Shown here: piece after piece, positions 56,415 through 64,000 of the stretch
Layout: the number at the start of each line of letters is the position of its first letter
Numbering within the stretch: the stretch's first letter is position 1
Assembly: GCF_029867415.1 (NCBI RefSeq)
Contig: NW_026705414.1
Location: 558,001-622,000 of the forward strand
Origin: Vicia villosa
Taxonomy: Eukaryota > Streptophyta > Magnoliopsida > Fabales > Fabaceae
Reading direction: 5' to 3'
DNA: 64,000 bases
Translations under genes and position numbers: made by a program
Notes under the pieces: model-generated
What the model was told of the DNA's origin: nothing
Seen by the model: only the letters and a program-made list of their open reading frames with translations
Database searches by the model: none

Positions 56415-58560
56415 ATAAATTAAGGTTTCTCTTCTCTTCATAATCCTAATTCTCGATTACTTATAAACTATTTGGGGGAAAATACAACACAATAATAATG
56501 GTTTGGATGACTGTAGAAATATGTCATGAACTTAAGTGATGAATAGAAGGAAAACATGATTCGAAACTATTATAAATTAGAATGCCAAAAAAGCTATTGG
56601 GAAGTCTACAAAGGACGTTGGCACCGTAAAGTGGCGGTTTGACACCAAGTTGGGTGAAATCGACAGAGGTAGAGTCAGAACTGTGACGACAGTTTGACGA
56701 CTGACAATGCCATTTAGGTCTAGGCTGTGGCGATTGAGTCCGGTAGGCGCAGTCCTTGGGTTGCGGGTCCTGTTTGGGTAGTTCAATTCGTGGATATCGT
56801 GTCATGTCAATTTGATTCGCGAATCTGTTTGTTAGAGTCTTTTTTTTGAGAATGTTATAGATCTGTTGGATTTTAGCAGTTATAAATATGTGTATATAAG
56901 ATTTAAAGATAGAATTAAGACATGATAATACTAATTAGATAGACAATGATAAAAATTCTTTCGAGTTTTTGATATTTGGAAAACCTTGTGAGATAAGGAG
57001 ATTGAGAAACACTTCTAAACACTTGACATTTTATGTTATATATAAGAGAATTTGAGAGTTTGAGAAAAACTTAGGTAGAAAATATGGTTTGTTCTTGAAA
57101 ACGTAGGTGATTATTTTCCTCTAACTCTTTTGTAATCTCTTGTAACAATTTCTGAAAGTATAGTGGATCAGAGATTTGTTCTCTCCTTTAATTAGAGTGT
57201 GCTCGTATTAGACATTTTAATTAGGAAATATAATATTTTGAGAGAATTTAAAATAATGTGGACTAAATTCATTGTTCGAATTAAAAATAAGAATAATTGT
57301 TAAAATTATGTAAATCTATGAAGTATTTTGTTCAAGTTAAATTTTATGATTTTGAAATTACACCTAAAATCAAAGAATTCAAAATTTCTTTTATACTCCA
57401 TATAATATGAATGTCGAATTGGATATTATTATTATTTTAAATTTTGAAAGTTGGTCTCCATGTTTTTCAAATTTTACAAATTAACCCTTGAAATTTTTCA
57501 AAAATTGCAAATTGATCCTTAATAATTTTCCAATTTACAAATTGATCCATTTGAATTTTTAAAATTTTCAATTTGGTCCTTATTTTTCAAATGTTAAATT
57601 TGGCCTAAAAATTTTAAAATTTAAAATAATGACCCCAAAAATTTATCAATGAATAATTTTAATAGTCTATCTAAACAAAAGAATTTAAAAATTAATGAAT
57701 TTTAATTGAATCATTGCTTAAAATTAAAAAAAAAATTCAATTACCTCATCCAAACACACTCTTAGAGTATACTACATTGATTATATGTTATTTTGTTGCT
57801 TGAGTCTAATTATATTGATTGTCATTGTTCTATGTCTCACACATATTTACTATCAATGAAAGTAATATTATTGTGAGCTTTCAGTGATAGTTTATTGTGG
57901 TAGAAACATTCAATTTCACAACAATGACTAATTTGATTGATACTGAAATTGTCCAAAATATGGTGTGAATGGATACCACTTAAGAAATCTGGCAAGAATT
58001 GAAGAAATTTTATTATCAAGGTGATATCTTTAGCATTTCGGATTTGCAAGTAGAAATTTATGCCATTCACCATGTTAATCAATTTGTTAATCATTATTAG
58101 ACTACTCTAAAAAATTGTGGCAAGAACTAAAAAATATTCGTCTTATTCTTGTTTGCTCCTTTCCTATAAAATGTTCTTATGATTTTTTTCCAAGATCAAA
58201 TATTATCACAAAGGATGCTAGGTTATTCGCTTCCTTAAAGACCTTAATGAAAAATATGCACATATCATTGTAATGAATGTTGTTCGGGTGATCTAAATTT
58301 GAAAAACGAACATGTCAATGTACAATCTTTGAATAATTAGAGAAAGAAAAAAGACATAAGGAAAATAAAAAAGAAAGAAAATACAAAAATTAATGTGAAA
58401 TGGTACATCATATTCTTTGGTTCTATAGTGTGCATAAAGTCCTAAATTGAAAATGCATCGGTTAAATATTATAAATAAATATTTTTAACACATTGCTCAA
58501 GGCCTTAACAATTTAGTTGGAGATTCAATGTCTCTTTTCCTTAGTTATCTCAGATCACTA
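56415..58560. other. Intergenic, AT-rich
   Basis: No gene. About 57430-57650 is an irregular repeat of 'aaatttttnaaatt...ttgatcc' words (AAATTGATCC at 57509 and 57540, AATTTGGTCC at 57570). The rest shows nothing recognisable. Confidence 0.4.
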
Positions 58561-58589
58561 ACTCTTTGCTTCCTGTGCTCATTTGAACT

Positions 58590-58616
58590 CTCCAACAAGT
58601 GGTATTAGAGTTCTTG
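58590..58616 (+). mobile_element. Copia LTR end and primer-binding-site-like sequence
   Basis: CTCTCCAACA is followed after two bases by TGGTATTAGAGTTC, which is near TGGTATCAGAGC. This is the standard junction of a 5' copia LTR and its tRNA-iMet primer site, slightly mutated. The LTR start upstream was not defined. Confidence 0.5.
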
Positions 58617-59503
58617 TTTGGCTTAGTGAGAGAGTGAGTGAGATCAATTATTTTTCACTGTTATTGAGATATTAAAAAAAAGTTAAAGTCGTACAAAATA
58701 TGATTTAGTAAGCTTTTAAAGCTATGAATACTCCCTTATTTACCATTTATCAACATAAAGAAAATATTTTTGTCTCCCCGTGAAATTTTTTCCTCGGTTT
58801 TATCTTTCGATAATATTTTTGTTCTTATTATGTGTACTTGCTAAAAAGTATAACGAGTTAAGAATCTATTTGTTTAAGGTTGCAAGAGACTCTATTTATG
58901 TATCTTTTATTGAATTAGTAAATGTCCTCCTCAATTATGAGCTGGAGTATTTATAAATGTTTCATTGGATTTAGACAAGAAATCCAAGAGGTAGTTTTCC
59001 CTATTCCATAACAAGGAGTGTAGGAGTTCTGGAAGATTCATTATCCCCTAAATTATGGGGGAGAAAGTTTTCCTTTGACAAACTTCTCATAAGCCATGTT
59101 TGACAAGGGAAATGGATGATGTACATTAGATCGAGCGACCAAGTTCAAATAAGCGATCGACCCTAGTAGGACAATTGAGTCTAGTATCATTGAACTTAGA
59201 TTATTTTTACCATTAGTTGTCTTTTATGGCCCAATAAAATCATCATAGTACATCATGTTATCTCTATTGTGCTTGAGAAAAATGTATTGTAGCATGAGAT
59301 ATTTGCGCACATAAGGTGATAAATATTTAAGGTCTTCCTCATGAAGCCTAAGATTTTATAGTTTATGTTTCATATGATCGTTCATATTTGTGGTCACGCG
59401 TAACTCTTTTTGTCAACATAACTTTACAATAATACCCTAATGTTTAAATCCTTATATTGAAAGTCTTTCTGGAGTTGTGTTTTTTTGCTTATAGCAATAA
59501 TGC

Positions 59504-59538
<35 letters not shown>

Positions 59539-59935
59539 GACTCATACTCGTTATGGGTCATGAGATCTGGTCAAAAGATTATTACATTGGATTAAGAACA
59601 ATCACAAAAAGAATTTGACACAGCATCTTAACTTATTGTTAAGACATTGGATTTATGAGTCTTCTTACTTATATGTTGCTTAGCATTCATTCTAACTCAC
59701 ACTTGCACACTTAAAATATTTTCCTTAATTGTGAATATATCCATTCATTTGGGTATGCTCCCTCTTATCTAAAGTTTTGTTCATCTACATACACTTGCAT
59801 TGTTGTTGACACTTACTAGATCAATAGGGCATAACGTTTGTTGGTGATTTTAGTATCATCAATGTATTTTGGTAATAATGTGATTTACTGTATGCCGATG
59901 CAATTATGCATTAAGCTTGAAAAGAGTTAGGGTAG
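58617..59935. other. Decayed copia internal sequence and AT-rich DNA
   Basis: No open frame longer than about 60 codons. It includes one copy of a 32-bp direct repeat (58704-58735; partner at 60060-60091) and an AT microsatellite at 59506-59534. Confidence 0.35.
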
Positions 59936-60470
59936 TGCGGAGTGCACGCTCGTAGAGCCAAACGCGCAATTGAATACGAATAATAGAAACGGGGTTCCAA
60001 GGGGCGGAGCCCCTGGCGGGGTGCGGGGCAGCGCCCTGCCGGGGTCCAAATGACTCCTTTTTAGTAAGCTTTTAAAGCTATGAATACTCCCGAACGAAAT
60101 TTTCGTTTGAATAGTTGCACCCTTTCCCAACCGACATAACCGTTCTACCGAACAGGTGCGTCGTTTCCCAACCAACATAACTGTTTTTACCGAACAGGTG
60201 TGTCATTTCGGTTTCTATTGTTGATCTCCTATATAAGGAGTCATTTGGCCTCAGTTTCGAATACGAAAAACATACTTCCTCTACATTCTGATCTGTTCTC
60301 CATTGTCAGAAACAGATTGTTCTTCGAGAATTATCCCCGCAAAGATTTCGTGAACCCAGACAAGAATAGGGTCGAAATACTTTGTTCGGAAAGTGAACGA
60401 ACACGATTCTTGAAGATATCTAGGATTATCATACCTATATCTAACAATGTTTACCACTATTGTTAAGAAG
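59936..60470 (+). mobile_element. Copia-type LTR fragment with GC-rich palindromic core
   Basis: A very GC-rich block at 59989-60048 contains nested inverted words (GGGGCGGAGCCCC; GGGCAGCGCCC). Further on are two spaced copies of CCCAACC-ACATAAC-GTT-TACCGAACAGGTG (60125-60155 and 60168-60200) and a TATA-like CTATATAAGG at 60230. That order (upstream repeats, TATA, then transcribed leader) is what a copia LTR shows. The limits are approximate and no partner LTR was found. Confidence 0.5.
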
Positions 60471-60609
60471 ATTTTTGACACTGAGTTAGTTCTTTAGTAA
60501 CCATGACTCTTATACCACTAGTAAGTTATGAAGAGAGTCCCAAGGATCTTTATATTTAATGGATTAATTGTAGCCACTAATAGATAATTCAAAGACATTG
60601 AGTTTATAA

Positions 60610-60640
<31 letters not shown>

Positions 60641-61652
60641 TAAAGATCTCTTTTTCATTTATCATGAGACTTCTAATTCCCAGTCGCTCACCGATGGAGA
60701 AGTTCTTATGTTCAAGTGTGTGTGACTAATTGTGACATCAATTGCAAATTCGCCAAATGTTGAACATGTTTAAGAAGTGATTCATATATCAAATGTTTTA
60801 AGATTTTATGCAAAGTGTTTTAATGTGCATCATTTTTTTATTAATTAAAGTAATATTAATTATCATTTTACAATTATATCCAATGTTTTAGGATTTTATA
60901 ACAAATGTTTTAATGATCAATAATCTTTTTGTTAACAAGTTAACGTTTGTACTATGTTTCCAGTAAGGCGTTTAAAGCTCCATTTTGAATATTAGAGGCC
61001 GAGTCAATATTGACGCTAAGGTTTTATATGAAAATCAAATTCTACTTCAGTAGAATTTGAATTGCTTCTTCTTTATAATCAATTTAACTTGGTCAGAATC
61101 AAGTTAAATATTAGTTTAATGATCATGAACACTTAAGAAACTGTTAGTAGACCCTATTGTTCTTTAAGTACTTTGTTATCAACAAAATCCAAGGAGTACT
61201 GACACATTTTATTCCAACAATGAAATCAAAGGCAAATCAAAATAAAAATACTTCACATTACCAAACAATATCAGACGTCTTTTACTATTCTCATCCATCA
61301 TTTGAGTTTAAATATTTCCAAAAATATACTTTCAAATTTATTTCGGAAGAACTATTTTTTTAACCAAACGAAGGTGTGACTCATTTGCGTATGTATTTAG
61401 TGTAAATGATATAGAATGAATTTTTAGGAAAAAATGAACTGAGTCTTGTTGAGATATTATTGAGATTGATATATTATTAAGATATTAGATATAATATCAA
61501 ATATAATCTAATATAATAATATCAAATATAATTTAAGTTGTGTAAGCCCAAACCCAATCAGAGTTGTATATAAGTAGTTATAGTCTGTATCATTATTTCC
61601 TTATTTCTCTCTCTTTCTCTCCTCACTAAAAGTGCCTCACGCACTAACAAAT
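60471..61652. other. Intergenic, AT-rich
   Basis: No gene. It holds the AT microsatellite at 60617-60641. 61440-61650 has repeated ATATTATTGAGAT/AATATCAAATATAAT words followed by TATATAAGTAG, which resembles a copia LTR into which the TRIM inserted. Confidence 0.4.
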
Positions 61653-62238
61653 TGTTGAGAATATATAGCAAGTGTGAGTAGTGGGAAAATAGTCTCACAT
61701 TAGATAAAAATGTGGTGACTTGAACATTTATAAGTGGGAGAATCCACTCACTTATCACCTTAAGGTTTTGGGTGAATAAATGGTGTGTCTCCCACAAAGG
61801 TGTTTAGTCAAACACTATGTATCAATGCTCCCTAGTGAAAACTCCCCAACAAATGGTATCATAGCCTTTGGTTTTGAGAAAGAGACCGACTTACTTTTAT
61901 CAAAAAATCAACGTCGCCACAAGGGTGGTGAGTAAGAAACGTTCCGCGCGGTACAAGTGAATGTGGAAGAAAAAGCTTCCATTTGAGGAGGCGCATTGTT
62001 GAGAATATATAGAAAGTGCAAGTAGTGGGAAATAGTCCCACATTGGATAGAAATGTGCTGACTTGAACATTTATAAGTGGAGGATCCCACTCACCTATCA
62101 CCTTAAGGTTTTAGGTGAATAAATGGTGTGTCTCTCACAAAAGTGCATAGTCCAACACTATGTATTAATGCTCTTACATGTATCGAAATACCCAAGAAAT
62201 GGTGTCCCGTTAGTGTTCTCTAGTGAAAAACTCCTCCA
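61653..62238 (+). mobile_element. TRIM (terminal-repeat retrotransposon in miniature), ~586 bp
   Basis: The left LTR 61653-61851 (199 bp) starts TGTTGAGAATATATAG and ends CCCCAACA. It is followed after two bases by the primer-binding site TGGTATCATAGCC (61854-61866). An internal region of only about 145 bp ends in a purine-rich tract (TTGAGGAGGCGCA, 61983-61995). The right LTR starts TGTTGAGAATATATAG at 61997. It is about 85-90% similar to the left one but has a ~40-bp extra segment near 62180-62220 and a worn 3' end. No protein is encoded, so transposition must have used proteins from other elements. Confidence 0.85.
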
Positions 62239-63590
62239 AATCTCACTTATGACGTATTTTGATGAAACTTAATGTCCGTTCGAAAATACATTTTAAAATT
62301 CAAATGAGTTTTTTTCGAATTTTTATAGTATTTTTTTTACCACTTAAGATGAGATGAATAACTCAAAAAAAAAAAAAAACTTGAATCATTAACTCGTTAT
62401 TATTTTTGATGCTCCTCTTATCCTTATCAAATGTTGCTATGAACATGTTTAAATCTAATGGTTAAAAAGTTATAATCCATGTAAAAGACCACCTTAAATG
62501 GTTGTCCATATTAGTAGTGACGTTAAAGATAATTGTCTTCCCAAGCTCATTCAATTATTAAAATAATCAAAACTTTTGATGATTAATTAGCCCAAGATTC
62601 TGTTTCACTTAGAGGATTAAGGTCTTGTCCTCAGTAGCTTTCATACATAGGCGTCCATTTCTCCCTCATAATAATAAGCGTCTCAATCAACTTTCTAATT
62701 ATTTCAATGCTTTAATAATCGTACTTTCATTATGAATGTTTTTTTCTTTCTAATCTTCCTTTTTATTGACGTTTGTATTTTTGAACAATCTTTTGATTGA
62801 CTAGTCATGTCCACCTTTAAAGTAAAATTTGCGTCTTTTTTATTTTGATCTGTAAATGTACAACCTTAAAAATAAACAAGATTGTGTTTGAATGCTCTAA
62901 ATGTTGAATAATTAATAAAAGTCTAATCCTTTCAAAGAGTGCTTATGTTTGATAATCAAACTTTGATTAATCAATAGAGAAGTGAGGTTACACTTTAAAG
63001 AAAGGGATTGATAGGTTTTAACAAATAACATGTTAAAGTTTGTCGGATAATCATAGGTTTAGGAATTGACATCCTACAATTAGTTGCTAAATAATAAATA
63101 AGATATCTTTTTTGTTTTAATTAGTTACTACTTCACTTGTCATTCTAATTGACATATTATTATCCAATTAAGGAAATAATCACATATCGTTTACTTTGAA
63201 GTTTCAACCATACTTGTAGGTAAAATCTTATGCGGTATATGAAAATCTTTTCCTAAATTGTAAAGAGTCTTAAAGCAGACTCAACGTATTAGAAAGCCTA
63301 TAAGACAAAATTATAGTTAAATTTTTTATTTATTTTAATATTTGAATAAAAATTACACATTTAATGGTTTAAATTTATTTTTCATATGTTTTAAAATATA
63401 AAGTCATATTTTACATTAATATACTCAATTTTATTTAATTTTTAATTACTAATAAAATCAATTGATTTAATTTTTATTAAGAAAATATTATTTTAATATA
63501 AAATTTAGTTAATTTTAGTTTTAAAAACAGTAAAATATGAGGCATTTTTATTAAATAATTTTTAAAAATTTTAAAGACCTAAAATAATTG
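62239..63590. other. Intergenic, AT-rich
   Basis: Nothing recognisable: no open frame, no clear repeat. Confidence 0.5.
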
Positions 63591-63599
63591 TTTTGGTTA

Positions 63600-63870
63600 C
63601 ATTATCTTCTCAATTCCCCTGGCCTCCCTTATTATCTTGTGTGTATTCAGCCACACATCTCTTTTTAATCAATCCTTATATTGCATCTTTTAGGTTAATG
63701 CAATCATTTGTATTATGGTCGTGATTTTTATGAAAATTAGAATATTTGAGCTTGTTCGGGATGATTCCTCAACAGGGTAAGGGTTACTGACCCCAATCTT
63801 CTTTAATTTAGTTTTTGCACATTCCTTCCAAAATTGCACTTTCAAAGTGTTTAGGAGGTGTAAGAATTAA
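63600..63870 (-). pseudogene. Ty3/gypsy gag fragment
   Basis: On the minus strand, about 63865-63745 reads LNTLKVQFWKECAKTKLKK. After a frame change, 63740-63600 reads NFHKNHDHNTNDCINLKDAI, a stop, then LIKKRCVAEYTQDN. This is the gag ‘Y-C-x-F-H-x-x-x-GH-x-T-x-x-C-x-x-L’ zinc-knuckle region of plant Ty3/gypsy (Tat/Athila/Ogre-like) elements. The rest of gag would lie toward or beyond the right edge of the window. Confidence 0.65.
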
Positions 63871-64000
63871 ACATGGATCGGGAAACATATTCTCCTTCTT
63901 CTCTACGATGGCCACCGTCTCTTTCGTGTTGCTCGGTTGAGTCTAGAGTTCCAAGCTCCTCGTCTTTTTTTGCCTCCCTAGGCTAGGAGTTTTTTCATAA

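Noticed and set aside
59506..60641. The two AT microsatellites and following 'attaaaga' words as an LTR pair
   Set aside because: Similarity stops within about 20 bp of the microsatellites, so they are not long terminal repeats.

Overview
This is plant nuclear DNA, most likely from a legume of the temperate (IRLC) clade such as pea, vetch or clover. That placement is inference. It rests on the AT-rich background, the intron-exon style, the closest remembered protein relatives, and the dense mix of Tekay-like and Athila/Tat-like Ty3/gypsy elements, Ty1/copia remnants, hAT elements and plant-mobile-domain (PMD) transposons. There are no bacterial, organellar or CRISPR features.

Four genes look intact and were resolved to splice sites: RER1 (15.3-17.4 kb, +, 3 coding exons, 196 aa), an SPB1-type rRNA methyltransferase (26.9-32.2 kb, +, 11 exons, 855 aa), an isoflavone-reductase-like NAD(P)H reductase (48.0-50.3 kb, +, 5 exons, 309 aa), and a bHLH transcription factor (53.6-55.6 kb, -, 7 exons, 344 aa). 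All four keep open frames and consensus GT/AG junctions. They are unrelated single genes separated by repeats, not a pathway cluster.

Layout of the repeats. 0-14.2 kb: LTR fragments, a GRF-zinc-finger fragment, a complete non-autonomous hAT with 8-bp target duplication, a decayed transposon ORF, an Athila-like 3' end and a Ty1/copia 3' half with its LTR. 18-26.6 kb: a Mutator-type MITE, a PMD element whose exon is split by a solo LTR, a second solo LTR in reverse, and a duplicated tRNA-like unit. 33-34.9 kb: a Mutator-like transposase remnant. 35.1-45.4 kb: a three-layer nest in which a Ty1/copia remnant holds a near-complete Tekay-like element (36097-45132, 5-bp TSD), whose 3' LTR holds a 649-bp hAT element (8-bp TSD). 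45.77-47.5 kb: a 1.7-kb element with long terminal inverted repeats carrying a PMD fragment and a second ORF. 50-64 kb: an inverted reductase fragment, copia pieces, a Stowaway-like MITE, a TRIM and a gypsy gag fragment.

The most unusual signals are these. Palindromic motifs around GGAGATGCATCTCC recur at the edges of the PMD and Mutator-like remnants, and a different motif (AAATTTCCGG-like) plays the same role in the 45.8-47.5 kb element. A 73-bp tandem array in the Tekay LTR carries paired GTAACCGGTTAC palindromes exactly 21 bp apart. The Tekay polyprotein has lost a catalytic residue in both reverse transcriptase and integrase although its LTRs are only about 1.7% diverged.
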